A stretch of 42,376 nt of DNA from Rubrobacter taiwanensis (GCF_004337705.1 NZ_SKBU01000037.1:1-42376); one strand, 5' to 3'; positions 8,677 to 17,100 are shown, numbered from the stretch's first letter. Translations and numbers: made by a program. The notes: generated from the sequence alone by a model not told the origin.

Positions 8677-9768
8677 TCAGGACCTGCCTCCGTTGTCGGG
8701 GACCACGCCAAACGTTCCCATGACGAGCTCGATGGCCGAACGGGCCTTCGGAAGCCCTTCACTCCTGCGGCGCGCGGTGGTGACGGGCCGGGACTGGACG
8801 ATGAACAGCGAGCCGGGCATCTCACGACCCCGGGCTATCGCCCACTCGATATCCTGGTGGGTGCCGAAGTGCCGTTCCACCCGGCGGGCGATCTCCACCA
8901 GCGCCTGCAGGTGCTCCTCCTCCAGACAGGGCACCCCCTGACGCGCCTGCTCAACCTCCACCACCCGCACCCCGGCAGAGGAAGGATCGGGGCGGTACTC
9001 CAGGTGCTTGCGGCCGATGGACCTGTGCAGCACCTCTCCGGTCACCTTGCTCAGGCGGTACTCGTCCGGGGTCACCTCCCCCGCCACCACCGCCTCGCCC
9101 AGACCCCAGCTCGCGTTCACCGCTACCGTGCTGGGATCCCCGCTGAGGGGGTTGCAGGTGAACATCACCCCGGCAACCTCGGCGTCGACCATCATCTGCA
9201 CGGCCACCCCCATCGCCGGCTCGCCTCCCGCTGCGGCCATCCTGGCGCGGTAGCTCAGCGCCTCGGGGCTGTAGAGGCTCGCCCAGCACTTGCGGACCGC
9301 CTCGCACACGCCTTCCGCGCCGCGCACCCACAGGTAGGTCTTCTGCTGGCCCGCGAAGGTCGCCTGCTCGCTGTCCTCGCCCACCGCGCTGGAGCGCACC
9401 GCGACCGGCGGGTTCTCCTCCCCGGCGAGCTCTGCGAGCTCACGGTACCGGTGGATTATCTCGCGCGCCAGCCCTTCGGGCAGGGATGCGGAGCAGACAG
9501 CCCCGGAGAGCTCGCCGGAGATCCTCCGCAGCCCCCCTACATCGTCGGGGTCGGCGGAGCGCAGGCTCCGCCCCACCCGCTCGCGGATACCGTTCTCCTC
9601 GAGGAACCGCCTGAAAGCACCGGTGGCGATGGCAAACCCGGGCGGCACCGGTATCCCGCTCGCCAGAAGCTCCCCGAGGTTCGTGCTCTTCCCGCCGAAG
9701 CGGGGTTCTGCCGCACGCCCCAGCTCCTCCAGCCGGACGGTATGCCGGGTCGCCGCCGGGTTAGCCAT
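8677..9768 (-). CDS. Aryl kinase small subunit: PEP-synthase-like ATP-binding protein (PpsB/HpeHI/AcvAB type)
   Basis: 363 residues, only the PPDK_N ATP-grasp part of PEP synthase. It shows GGKSTNLGELLASGIPVPPGFAI near residue 25, AVRSSAVGEDSEQATFAGQ around 125, MFTCNPLSGDP near 200, and the C-terminal DIEWAIARG...FIVQSRPVT. There is no phosphohistidine swivel domain and no PEP-binding barrel; the swivel domain is in the neighbouring gene, whose end it overlaps by 8 nt. Size and split match PpsB (~40 kDa) of Thauera aromatica phenylphosphate synthase and the two-subunit kinases of acetovanillone catabolism. It should transfer a phosphoryl group from ATP to the histidine of its partner, which then phosphorylates the phenolic hydroxyl. 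The exact phenol is inferred from context. Confidence 0.88.
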   Translation of the reverse strand: MANPAATRHTVRLEELGRAAEPRFGGKSTNLGELLASGIPVPPGFAIATGAFRRFLEENGIRERVGRSLRSADPDDVGGLRRISGELSGAVCSASLPEGLAREIIHRYRELAELAGEENPPVAVRSSAVGEDSEQATFAGQQKTYLWVRGAEGVCEAVRKCWASLYSPEALSYRARMAAAGGEPAMGVAVQMMVDAEVAGVMFTCNPLSGDPSTVAVNASWGLGEAVVAGEVTPDEYRLSKVTGEVLHRSIGRKHLEYRPDPSSAGVRVVEVEQARQGVPCLEEEHLQALVEIARRVERHFGTHQDIEWAIARGREMPGSLFIVQSRPVTTARRRSEGLPKARSAIELVMGTFGVVPDNGGRS

Positions 9769-11572
9769 CCAGGATCACCACCCGACCGCTCGTGCCGTCG
9801 ACCCGCAGCCGCTGGCCGGTCTTGATCCGGGAGGTCGCCGTCCCGGTGCCGACCACGGCGGGCAGCCCGTACTCCCGCGAGACGATCGCGGCGTGGGACA
9901 TGATCCCGCCGATATCGGTGACGGTGGCCTTGATCTTGCTGAAGATCGGAGCCCAAGCCGGCGAGGTGGACGTACAGACCAGGATGTCCCCGGCCCGCAC
10001 CTCGGAGATCTCATCGAGCGAGCGCACCACCCGCGCCGGCCCCTCGACCTCACCGGGCGAGGCGGCGGCACCGGAGAGCTCGTTGCCCCCTCCGTCGCGC
10101 TGCGCCCGCGCCCACTGCTGCAGCTGCTGCGGCGTGACCCCCCAGAGCATGGCGATCGCGGGGTCGACGACCGCCTCCGGCATCCTTCCCAGCGCGGGCG
10201 GCGGCGTCCACCCCTCGAGCCTCTTCAAGAGCTCCTTGCGCCGCCTTGCGACCTGCGGCCAGTGATGCGGCCCGAGAGCCTCGCCGCCGGTCGACCAGGT
10301 GAGAGCGAGCTCCTCGAGGGCCTGCATCACCTCGTAGCGGGAGAGCTGGAAGATGTCCTCTCCGTCCTCGAGAAACCCGTGCCGGGCGAGCAGGGCGCCG
10401 AACTCCCGGATCTTGTTAAAAAACCGCGACTGGAACCAGTAGTCGCAGTAGAACTTGTGCTCCTCGACGTACGGGAATACCTTGCGCGAGAGCCCGAGCA
10501 GCTCCCGGAAGGTCCGCCGCGCCTCCTCGTCCAGCAGCGCCTCGTACTCCCTGACGAGCCGGTCTCTCCTCTCGGCCAGCTCGCGCGTGGGCCGCTCGAT
10601 GTCCTCACCGGCCTGCAGCGCCGCGATGTGCCCGATGAGCGAGCTGTAGGGGATGCTGGGGTCATCGTGCCAGCTCCCGTAGTAGTGGTAGAGCCCGTCG
10701 CCGGTCCCCATGTTGAACCAGGGGTCCTTGACCTTCTCGAGCTCCTCCAGCCAGCGCCGGCCGGCGTCGCTGCGCCCGAGCTCGGCCTCGATCTCATCCG
10801 GCGAGCGCCCCTCCCGGAAGGCGTCCGCGACCCCGAGATCTATCGCCAGCCGCGCCAGGCGCCGCAGCTCGGCGTCCGGACGGAAGAGCACGACGTCGAT
10901 GCCCGCGACCATCTGGGAGATGTGCTGGTCGGGTATGTCGGGCAGGGCCTGCTTGCAGAACTCCGAGAAGGTCAGGTACGCGCCGTAGCCGAGCAGCAAA
11001 AACTCGAAGTGGTACTGCCACATCCGCTCGATGCAGTCGAGCGCCCGCCGGTAGCTTGCGAGCAACGTGGCCCAGCTCGGCTCTCCGCCCTCGAAGACGA
11101 CGGCATCCGGCTCATACTCCGGAAGCTCGGGCACCGGGATCTCGGAGACCTCGCGGTTCAACGCCTCCATCCGCTCCCGCCACCGGCCGTAGAGCTCGTC
11201 CCAGTTCTCGAAGTAGTAGCCAGCGCGCTGCTGGAAGAAGCGCGCCCGCTCGGCCATCTTCTCGGGATCGGTCACGGGGTTGGAAGAGATGTACACGTAG
11301 CCGTTGACCACCCGGTAATCCACACCGGCCGCCGCCGGCACCGCGAACGCCCGGTTCTGCCATCCGCCCAGAGCGTAGTAGGGCGTGTCGACCTCGACCA
11401 TGTCGAAAGCGGGCATGGGCACCGGGAAGTGCATCGAGTTCCAGAACCACAACCGGTTCTCGTCGTGCTCCCGCCGCCGCTCGTCGAAGAGCGCCCACGG
11501 TGGATACATCTCCTCCCACCCCTCGCATCCCTCCGGCGTCTCGATCGAGAACGGGCTCGCAAATTCCGCCAT
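9761..11572 (-). CDS. Aryl kinase large subunit with phosphohistidine swivel domain (PpsA/HpeHI/AcvAB type)
   Basis: 603 residues (~68 kDa). The first ~490 residues are a Trp/Tyr-rich region (WFWNSMHFPVPMPAFDMVEVD, YHYYGSWHDDPSIPYSSL) that I expect to hold the phenol site. The C-terminus is a PEP-utiliser mobile domain with GDILVCTSTSPAW and GGIMSHAAIVSREYGLPAVVG; His560 is the predicted phosphorylated residue. Thauera PpsA has the same size and a comparable C-terminal histidine. No PEP/pyruvate barrel follows, so this is not a PEP synthase. The gene starts 2 nt after the GMC oxidoreductase stop and overlaps the ATP-binding subunit by 8 nt. Predicted reaction: ATP-dependent phosphorylation of the 4-hydroxyl of acetovanillone or 4-hydroxyacetophenone. 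Confidence 0.88.
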   Translation of the reverse strand: MAEFASPFSIETPEGCEGWEEMYPPWALFDERRREHDENRLWFWNSMHFPVPMPAFDMVEVDTPYYALGGWQNRAFAVPAAAGVDYRVVNGYVYISSNPVTDPEKMAERARFFQQRAGYYFENWDELYGRWRERMEALNREVSEIPVPELPEYEPDAVVFEGGEPSWATLLASYRRALDCIERMWQYHFEFLLLGYGAYLTFSEFCKQALPDIPDQHISQMVAGIDVVLFRPDAELRRLARLAIDLGVADAFREGRSPDEIEAELGRSDAGRRWLEELEKVKDPWFNMGTGDGLYHYYGSWHDDPSIPYSSLIGHIAALQAGEDIERPTRELAERRDRLVREYEALLDEEARRTFRELLGLSRKVFPYVEEHKFYCDYWFQSRFFNKIREFGALLARHGFLEDGEDIFQLSRYEVMQALEELALTWSTGGEALGPHHWPQVARRRKELLKRLEGWTPPPALGRMPEAVVDPAIAMLWGVTPQQLQQWARAQRDGGGNELSGAAASPGEVEGPARVVRSLDEISEVRAGDILVCTSTSPAWAPIFSKIKATVTDIGGIMSHAAIVSREYGLPAVVGTGTATSRIKTGQRLRVDGTSGRVVILDG

Positions 11573-11574
11573 GA

Positions 11575-13518
11575 CTACACCATCCTTCCGGCGATTCCGC
11601 GGGCGATCCTGTGCGCCGCCGCTTCTATCGTGACCATAGGGTTCACCCCCAGCCCCGTGGGCAGTACTGCCCCATCGACCACGTACAGATTCTTCACCTC
11701 CCAGGTCTGGCCGGTGGCGTCACAGACCGAGTCCTCGCGCGAGTTGCCCATCCGGGCCGTGCCCATCAGGTGGAAGGAACCGAGCGTCACCTGGGCCGGT
11801 CCCCAACCGCAGCGATCCGCGGCCGCGAGCAGCCGCTCGCGGCCGCCGCGCCCCGGCTCGTAGGAGACCCAGCCGGCATGCGACGAGTAGATGCGCCGCG
11901 CGCCGCCGGCCTCAAGAATCTGCGCCGCACCGTCGAGTCCCCTGCGCATCACCTCGCGGTCGAAGTCCGAGAGCGCCCAACGCGCCACGGGAAGTCCGTC
12001 GCGGCCGACCGCGATCTCGCCGCCCTCCCGCGCCCGCTGAAGCGCGCCGTAGCCGGCCGTATAACGGAGCGCCTGCATCAGTTCGGCGCTCTCGCGTGAA
12101 CCCCGCCAGGGCGCGAAGATGGCCAGGATGCCGGGCGGAGTGGCGGCCTGCTCGTACTTAACGCCATAACCCTGGCCCAGATTAAGGTGCTCATCGGAGT
12201 AGGTGGCGCCGAGCGTACCCTCCCAGGGATTGACCTCTTCGTCGAAGATGCCCCAGGTGATCAGCACCGGATGCAGCATCAAATTCTTCCCGATCGCCGG
12301 ACTGTTCATGCCCGACCTGACCATGATCGCCGGCGTGTGAATGGCACCGGCCGCAAGCGCCACAACCCGCGCACGCACGGTTACCCTGTGCCCGTCGGCG
12401 GTCCGCGCCTCCACACCGCGCGCCCTTCCGCCCTCGATCAGCACGCGGTCGACCGGCGTGCGTACCAGGATGCGCGCGCCGCCGTCGTAGGCGTCCTGCA
12501 GCCATGTCTTGAGCGTCGACTGCTTGGCCCCGATCTGGCAGCCGTAGTGACAGAGGCGGCAGACCTCCTCCCTGCACCCCCTGCAGTTGCGCTGCATCAC
12601 CTCCGAATGCCACCCGAGCGCCTTAAGCCCCCGGCGCATGAGCTCGTCGCGCTTCGAGGGGATGCTGCTCTCCGCACTTATCGAGAGCCGCTCCCAAACC
12701 GCGTCAAGGCTCTCGTCGAAGTCCCTGCCGGCCCAGTCGGAAAGCCCGAAGCGCTCCCTCCACTCCTCGCGTACGAAGTCCGGCGGGCGGAAGCACCAGG
12801 TGTAGTTCACGACCGTGCCTCCCCCCAGACACGAACCGGCCAGTAGCCCGATGCTCTGGTCCTCGGTCGCTATGCTGCCCCCGTTGAGGTAGAGGCGCGC
12901 GTACCCCGACAACTCCTCACCATCGAAATCTTCCTCACTGTAGTAGCCGCCGGCCTCAATGATGATCACATCGAGCCCCGCAGCAACGAGCACGCCCGCA
13001 GCCGTGCCCCCGCCGGCCCCGGAGCCGACCACACAGACATCGCACTCCAGCTCGGTGTCCGCACTCACCTCGAACGGCTTCACGGTCTTCGGCGGCGGGT
13101 CCTCGGGCGGCCCGAGCGGCCCGGGATATCCGAGCGCTTCGTATACCGGGTTTGGCCTCTCGCCCTCGTGCGGCAGACAGTAGTAGCTCAGCAGAACCCC
13201 CTTGCGGAGCGCCTGAAACACCGCACGGGACTGCACGTCGGGCGCGTCCGCGAAACGCAGCAGCGTGCGCTCGCGCTCGGCCCGGGGAAGCGACGAGAAC
13301 GACGCCTGCCCGGAACCGGCGAGCCGTGTGTCCCAATCCTCCAGCAGAGCCGCAAACCGCTCGCGCTCGGCAGCCGACGGGTTGGCGCCGACCGCCGCGA
13401 TCATGGCCTCCGGTACGCCGCGCTCGGTCGCAGATGGCAACCCCTCCCCACCGGGAACGAAGGTGTCGCAGATCGAATCGAGCGCCCTGCGCGCCCCGCC
13501 GCTGAGCGTGAGCACCAC
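11575..13518 (-). CDS. GMC-family FAD alcohol oxidase/dehydrogenase
   Basis: 647 residues from GTG 13518 (GTG also at 13515). A helical N-terminal extension of ~155 residues with gluconate-2-dehydrogenase-subunit-3/long-chain-alcohol-oxidase character precedes the Rossmann motif CVVGSGAGGGTAAGVL. The FAD region has LAGSCLGGGTVVNY, and the C-terminal GMC signature SFHLMGTARMG is followed by VVDGAVLPTGLGVNPMVTI. A cysteine cluster (C-x2-C-x4-C-x2-C-x3-C, in CRGCREEVCRLCHYGC) lies mid-protein; Cys-rich motifs also occur in long-chain alcohol oxidases. It is the first gene of the operon encoding the aryl kinase and carboxylase. That suggests it oxidises an aryl-ethanol such as apocynol to the acetophenone before phosphorylation. 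A role on other lignin alcohols is equally possible; the acceptor (O2 or a carrier) is unknown. Confidence 0.83.
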   Translation of the reverse strand: MVLTLSGGARRALDSICDTFVPGGEGLPSATERGVPEAMIAAVGANPSAAERERFAALLEDWDTRLAGSGQASFSSLPRAERERTLLRFADAPDVQSRAVFQALRKGVLLSYYCLPHEGERPNPVYEALGYPGPLGPPEDPPPKTVKPFEVSADTELECDVCVVGSGAGGGTAAGVLVAAGLDVIIIEAGGYYSEEDFDGEELSGYARLYLNGGSIATEDQSIGLLAGSCLGGGTVVNYTWCFRPPDFVREEWRERFGLSDWAGRDFDESLDAVWERLSISAESSIPSKRDELMRRGLKALGWHSEVMQRNCRGCREEVCRLCHYGCQIGAKQSTLKTWLQDAYDGGARILVRTPVDRVLIEGGRARGVEARTADGHRVTVRARVVALAAGAIHTPAIMVRSGMNSPAIGKNLMLHPVLITWGIFDEEVNPWEGTLGATYSDEHLNLGQGYGVKYEQAATPPGILAIFAPWRGSRESAELMQALRYTAGYGALQRAREGGEIAVGRDGLPVARWALSDFDREVMRRGLDGAAQILEAGGARRIYSSHAGWVSYEPGRGGRERLLAAADRCGWGPAQVTLGSFHLMGTARMGNSREDSVCDATGQTWEVKNLYVVDGAVLPTGLGVNPMVTIEAAAHRIARGIAGRMV

Positions 13519-13565
13519 GGCTATATCACCCCCTCACCGCCCCCCGAACGGCGAATCGTAAAAGA

Positions 13566-13583
13566 TATGTGACACCTCACATA
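13566..13583. promoter_or_regulatory. Inverted repeat in the leader of the acetovanillone operon
   Basis: Perfect 7-bp arms TATGTGA / TCACATA separated by CACC. It lies 48-65 nt upstream of the GTG start and about 30-48 nt downstream of the predicted transcription start, so it could be a roadblock operator or an mRNA hairpin. The half-sites resemble Crp/Fnr half-sites (TGTGA/TCACA), but the 4-nt spacer is shorter than the usual 6. Confidence 0.5.
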
Positions 13584-13620
13584 CTTCCCCTTCCCTCAAA
13601 CACCTCCTCCTTCCACCCGG

Positions 13621-13657
13621 AATATACACTCGCCAGACAATATTGTCAACAAGATTG
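13621..13657 (-). promoter_or_regulatory. SigA-type promoter of the acetovanillone operon with palindromic operator
   Basis: On the minus strand there is TTGACA (13649-13644), a 17-nt spacer and TATATT (13626-13621), a near-consensus housekeeping promoter. The -35 lies inside a perfect palindrome, GACAATATTGTC (13636-13647), followed by AACAAGATTG. The element matches the one at 2559-2580 at 20 of 22 positions. Predicted transcription starts near 13614, giving a ~96-nt leader before the GTG at 13518. Confidence 0.72.
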
Positions 13658-13674
13658 CGGTCAAAAAAGCGGCT

Positions 13675-14613
13675 CTACCCTTCGACCCGCAGGACTGCCT
13701 TGCCGGTAAACTCTCGCTCCATCAGACTCCGCGCCACCTCTCCAACCCGCACCCACGACTCCTCAACAGAGATGTGCGGCCTCAGCTTCCCCTCGGCCAC
13801 CAGCCGCACCAGCCTGGCGAGTCCGTCGCCGGCGGGTTTCTTCTTCAGTTCGTGGAAGATGATCATTCCGTAGAGCCGTGCTCCGCCGGTGAGGAAGAAG
13901 CGGCGGGCGTCGAAGGTGGTCTCGGGGGTGGCCGAGACCCCGAAGGCGACGCAGAGGCCGTCGGGCGCGAGCATCCCGAGCGCGTTGCCCAGCACCTCTC
14001 CGCCGACGGAGTCCAAAATCAGGTGGTATGGTCCGTACTCGGCTGCCGCGGCCCCGGTCTCGTCCACCACTGCTTCGTGCGCTCCGGCTCCCAGAACCAG
14101 TTCCCGGTGCTCTTCCCGGCGCACCAGCGCGACCACCCGGGCTCCGGAGAGGTTCGCGAGCCGGATCGCGAAGTCCCCCGCTCCGCCCGAGGCTCCGGTT
14201 ACGAGGACGGTTCGCCCTGCCACGCCGCCTGTGAGATCCAGCGAGTAGAGCGGGGTGAGGCCGGCTATGGGGAGGGTGGAGGCCGTCACGAACGTCACCG
14301 GCTCCGGGAGCTCTGCCAGCGACCGGGTCGGCACGGCGACCATCTCTGCCCACGCGCCTTCGGGGACGAAGCCCACAACCCGCGCTCCTTCCGGGGGTCC
14401 GGAGCCGTCGGCCGCCGCCCGCTCGACGGTCCCGGCCAGGTCCCAGCCCGGCCGCCGGCCGTCCGGGGCAGCCTGAGCCCGGCGCACCTCGCCCCGGTTG
14501 AGCGAGAAGGCTGCGACGCGCACCAGCGCTTCGTCTGCGGCGGGTGTGGGGGGCTCCACCCGCTCCAGCGTCAGGCGCGTCGGGGTACCCGTATCTACGA
14601 CCACCGCTCGCAT
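13675..14613 (-). CDS. Zinc-independent quinone oxidoreductase-like MDR enzyme
   Basis: 312 residues from ATG 14613. An N-terminal GroES-like domain ([35 protein letters not shown]) is followed by a Rossmann domain with [30 protein letters not shown]. No zinc-ligand cysteines are visible, so it belongs with NAD(P)H:quinone reductase/enoyl reductase-like medium-chain dehydrogenases. It is the last gene of the side-chain shortening operon, 15 nt after the amidohydrolase, and ends just before the promoter of the next operon. Reduction of an alpha,beta-unsaturated carbonyl or aryl ketone is a plausible role. The substrate cannot be fixed from sequence. Confidence 0.8.
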   Translation of the reverse strand: MRAVVVDTGTPTRLTLERVEPPTPAADEALVRVAAFSLNRGEVRRAQAAPDGRRPGWDLAGTVERAAADGSGPPEGARVVGFVPEGAWAEMVAVPTRSLAELPEPVTFVTASTLPIAGLTPLYSLDLTGGVAGRTVLVTGASGGAGDFAIRLANLSGARVVALVRREEHRELVLGAGAHEAVVDETGAAAAEYGPYHLILDSVGGEVLGNALGMLAPDGLCVAFGVSATPETTFDARRFFLTGGARLYGMIIFHELKKKPAGDGLARLVRLVAEGKLRPHISVEESWVRVGEVARSLMEREFTGKAVLRVEG

Positions 14614-14628
14614 AACGCGCTGCCTCCG

Positions 14629-15492
14629 CTACCCGTCTCCGCCGAGGCCCAGGAGTTCTATGGCGTTCTCCTTGAGGATGAGGGGCTTCACCTCGTCCCG
14701 GAAGCCCGCCCTCTCGAAATCCTCGATCCACCTCTGCGGCTTTATGGCCGGGTAATCGGAGCCGAAGAGCATCTTGTTCTTAAGCAGGGTATTGGCGTAG
14801 TGGATGAGGTTCTCCGGGAAGTACTTGGGCGACCAGCCGGAGAGGTCTATGTAGACATTGGGTTTGTGCAGGCACACCGAGAGCGCCTCGTCTTGCCAGG
14901 GGAAGGAGGGGTGGGCGAGTATGATCTTCATCTCCGGGAAGTCCACCGCCACATCATCGATGTACATCGGGTTGGAGTACTTGAGCCGGATGCCTCCCCC
15001 GCCCGGCATCCCCGTCCCCATACCTGAATGTCCGGTGTGGAAGAGGGATATGAGCCCGGCTTCGGCGATAGCCTCGTAGAGCGGGTAGGCCATCCGGTCG
15101 TTGGGATAGAAGTCCTGCAGGTTGGGGTGGAACTTGAAGCCCCGCACGCCCTCTTCGATGAGCCTTCTGGCCTCCCTCACGCCCATCGCACCGCGCGCCG
15201 GGTGGATGCTGGCGAAGGGGATGAGCACGTCCGGGTTCTCGCGTGCGGCCTCGAGTATCTCTTCGTTGGGGACCCTCTCCTCCCCTGTTTTCATCTCCAT
15301 ATCTACCGTGAAGATGACGGCCGCCATCCGGAGCTCCCTGTAGTATTCGGCCACCTCCCAGGCGTTTGGGTGCTCGCTCTCCCCGAAGTACTTCTCCGCC
15401 GCCTCCGCGAAGGCGTGTTTGGCGCCGGGGTTGTGCCGGGAGGTCTCGGCGTGCGTGTGCACATCTATGGCTTTGAGCTGCTCTACGTTCAT
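14629..15492 (-). CDS. Amidohydrolase-2 family enzyme, CouO-like: predicted beta-ketoacyl-CoA hydrolase of aromatic side chains
   Basis: 287 residues. The metal-binding barrel of the amidohydrolase-2 (ACMSD/resorcylate decarboxylase) family is visible: DVHTH near residue 10, FKFHPNLQDFYP, LAHPSFPW and FGSDYP. AGGAGAGCG precedes the ATG. It directly follows CoA-ligase, hydratase and dehydrogenase genes. That order matches the logic of the Rhodococcus jostii RHA1 cou genes, where the amidohydrolase CouO hydrolyses 4-hydroxybenzoyl-acetyl-CoA to 4-hydroxybenzoate and acetyl-CoA. The predicted products here are vanillate or 4-hydroxybenzoate. A ring decarboxylase is the main alternative in this family, but no carboxylated-ring substrate is suggested by the neighbours. 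Confidence 0.8.
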   Translation of the reverse strand: MNVEQLKAIDVHTHAETSRHNPGAKHAFAEAAEKYFGESEHPNAWEVAEYYRELRMAAVIFTVDMEMKTGEERVPNEEILEAARENPDVLIPFASIHPARGAMGVREARRLIEEGVRGFKFHPNLQDFYPNDRMAYPLYEAIAEAGLISLFHTGHSGMGTGMPGGGGIRLKYSNPMYIDDVAVDFPEMKIILAHPSFPWQDEALSVCLHKPNVYIDLSGWSPKYFPENLIHYANTLLKNKMLFGSDYPAIKPQRWIEDFERAGFRDEVKPLILKENAIELLGLGGDG

Positions 15493-15513
15493 CGCTCTCC
15501 TGACCTCTCTCGC

Positions 15514-16281
15514 CTACCGGGGCCCCATCCGGATCCCGCCGTCCAGCCGGATGGTCTCGCCGTTTATCATCCGGTTCTCGATTATGTGCTTGACCAGCGC
15601 GGCATACTCCTCCGGCCTCCCCAGCCGCGGGGGGAAGGGCACCTGCCGCTCCAGCGACTCGCGGGCCTCATCGGGCAGACCGGCGGCCATCGGGGTCTCG
15701 AAGAGACCGGGCGCCACGGTCACGATCCGGATCCCGAACCGGGCGAACTCCCGGGCGATGGGGAGTGTCATGCTCACTATGCCGCCCTTGGAGGCGGCGT
15801 AGGCGGCCTGCCCGATCTGGCCCTCGAAAGCGGCCACCGAAGCGGTGTCGACGATCACCCCGCGCTCGCCGTCCCCGCGCGGTTCCTCCTCCGAGATGCG
15901 CGCTCCGGCCAGGCGGATGACGTTGAAGGTTCCGACGAGGTTGACCCGAACGGTCTCGGCGAAGAGGTTCAGGGGGTGCGGCCCCTTGCGGCCGAGAACC
16001 CTCGCGGCGGTGCCGATGCCGGCGCAGTTCACGGCTCCGCGGAGCCCGCCGAAGGCGCGCCCGGCCGCCTCCACCGCCTCCCGGACGCTCTCCTCATCGG
16101 TCACGTCGGTGCGCACGAACTCCGCCCTCCCGCCGATCTCCGCCGCGACGCTCTCGCCGGCCTCCTCGCGGATATCCGCGATCACCACGTTCGCGCCGCT
16201 CTCCGCGAGCGCGCGGGCGGTTGCGGCCCCGAGCCCGGAACCGCCCCCGCTGACCAGAAACGTGCCGTCCCGCAGCTCCAC
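15514..16281 (-). CDS. SDR-family 3-hydroxyacyl-CoA dehydrogenase (HSD17B10-like, CouN-like)
   Basis: 255 residues from GTG 16281 with GAGGGGG 6 nt upstream; the longer open frame is shadow over the hydratase gene. It has the SDR cofactor motif [23 protein letters not shown], the acidic DI after strand 2 (NAD preference), NCAGI, a catalytic Ser ([11 protein letters not shown]) and YAASKGG. Its start and length match type-II 3-hydroxyacyl-CoA dehydrogenases. In this operon it should oxidise the 3-hydroxy-3-arylpropanoyl-CoA made by the hydratase to the 3-oxo thioester, which the amidohydrolase would cleave. Confidence 0.87.
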   Translation of the reverse strand: MELRDGTFLVSGGGSGLGAATARALAESGANVVIADIREEAGESVAAEIGGRAEFVRTDVTDEESVREAVEAAGRAFGGLRGAVNCAGIGTAARVLGRKGPHPLNLFAETVRVNLVGTFNVIRLAGARISEEEPRGDGERGVIVDTASVAAFEGQIGQAAYAASKGGIVSMTLPIAREFARFGIRIVTVAPGLFETPMAAGLPDEARESLERQVPFPPRLGRPEEYAALVKHIIENRMINGETIRLDGGIRMGPR

Positions 16282-16291
16282 GATAACCCCC

Positions 16292-17065
16292 TCACCGGCC
16301 TCTGAAGTCGGGCTTGCGCCGTTCGGAGAAGGCGGCCATGCCCTCCCTCGCGTCCTCAGTGGTGAACAGGAGCGCGAACAGATCCCCCTCATGCTCTATG
16401 CCGCTCGCGAGATCGGTGTTTCTGGCGATGTTCATCGCGATCTTCGCATTCCTGACGGCGAGCGGGGCGTTTCTGGCTATCCGGCGGGCCAGCTCCTTCG
16501 CCGCCTCCAGGGCTTCGCCCTCCTCGACGACGCGGTCTACCAGCCCGATCTCCTTCGCCTCACTCGCGTCGATCATCCGGCCGGTGAAGACGAGCTCGCG
16601 GGCCACGCCGCTGCCGACCACTCTCGGCAGACGCTGGGTTCCCCCCGCGCCGGGCATGATGCCAAGTGTAACCTCCGGGAAGCCCAGCCGGGCGTTTTCG
16701 GCGGCGATGCGTATGTCGCAGGCCAGAGCCAGCTCCAGCCCGCCCCCCAGGGCGTAGCCGTTGATGGCCGCGATAACGGGGACCGGAGCGGTCTCTATGG
16801 CCTCCATCATCCGGGTCCCGATCCGCCCGAACTCCCGGATCTCCAGGGGGTTCATCTCCTGCATACCGCCTACATCCGCCCCGGCCACGAATGCCTTCTC
16901 GCCGGCCCCGGTTATGACGGCGGCCCGGACCTCTCCCGGCGAGATCGCGGCGAATACCTCGGTGATCTCCTCCTGGACCCGCGCGTTCAGGGCGTTGAGC
17001 TTCTCCTGACGATCTATGGTGATGACGGCCACCCCGCCTTTCCGGTCTAACCTGATATGTTCCAA
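16292..17065 (-). CDS. Enoyl-CoA hydratase/isomerase (CouM-like)
   Basis: 257 residues from TTG 17065, preceded by GAGAGGAGAGAG; a TTG at 17104 overlapping the ligase stop would add 13 atypical residues. Crotonase-fold signatures are [16 protein letters not shown], the oxyanion-hole region [12 protein letters not shown], and [30 protein letters not shown] with the catalytic glutamates in [14 protein letters not shown]. It should hydrate the side-chain double bond of an aryl-propenoyl-CoA such as feruloyl- or coumaroyl-CoA. It lacks obvious features of feruloyl-CoA hydratase-lyases, and a dehydrogenase and hydrolase follow, which favours the non-retro-aldol route. Confidence 0.88.
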   Translation of the reverse strand: MEHIRLDRKGGVAVITIDRQEKLNALNARVQEEITEVFAAISPGEVRAAVITGAGEKAFVAGADVGGMQEMNPLEIREFGRIGTRMMEAIETAPVPVIAAINGYALGGGLELALACDIRIAAENARLGFPEVTLGIMPGAGGTQRLPRVVGSGVARELVFTGRMIDASEAKEIGLVDRVVEEGEALEAAKELARRIARNAPLAVRNAKIAMNIARNTDLASGIEHEGDLFALLFTTEDAREGMAAFSERRKPDFRGR

Positions 17066-17100
17066 ACTCTCTCCTCTCGGGCCGGTTGGATCGTTCCCCT

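Noticed and set aside
8677-11572. PEP synthase or pyruvate phosphate dikinase split by mutation
   Set aside because: The PEP/pyruvate-binding barrel is absent, the two subunits are separately started with an 8-nt overlap, and the order swivel-first then ATP-grasp matches two-subunit aryl kinases, not a broken PEP synthase.
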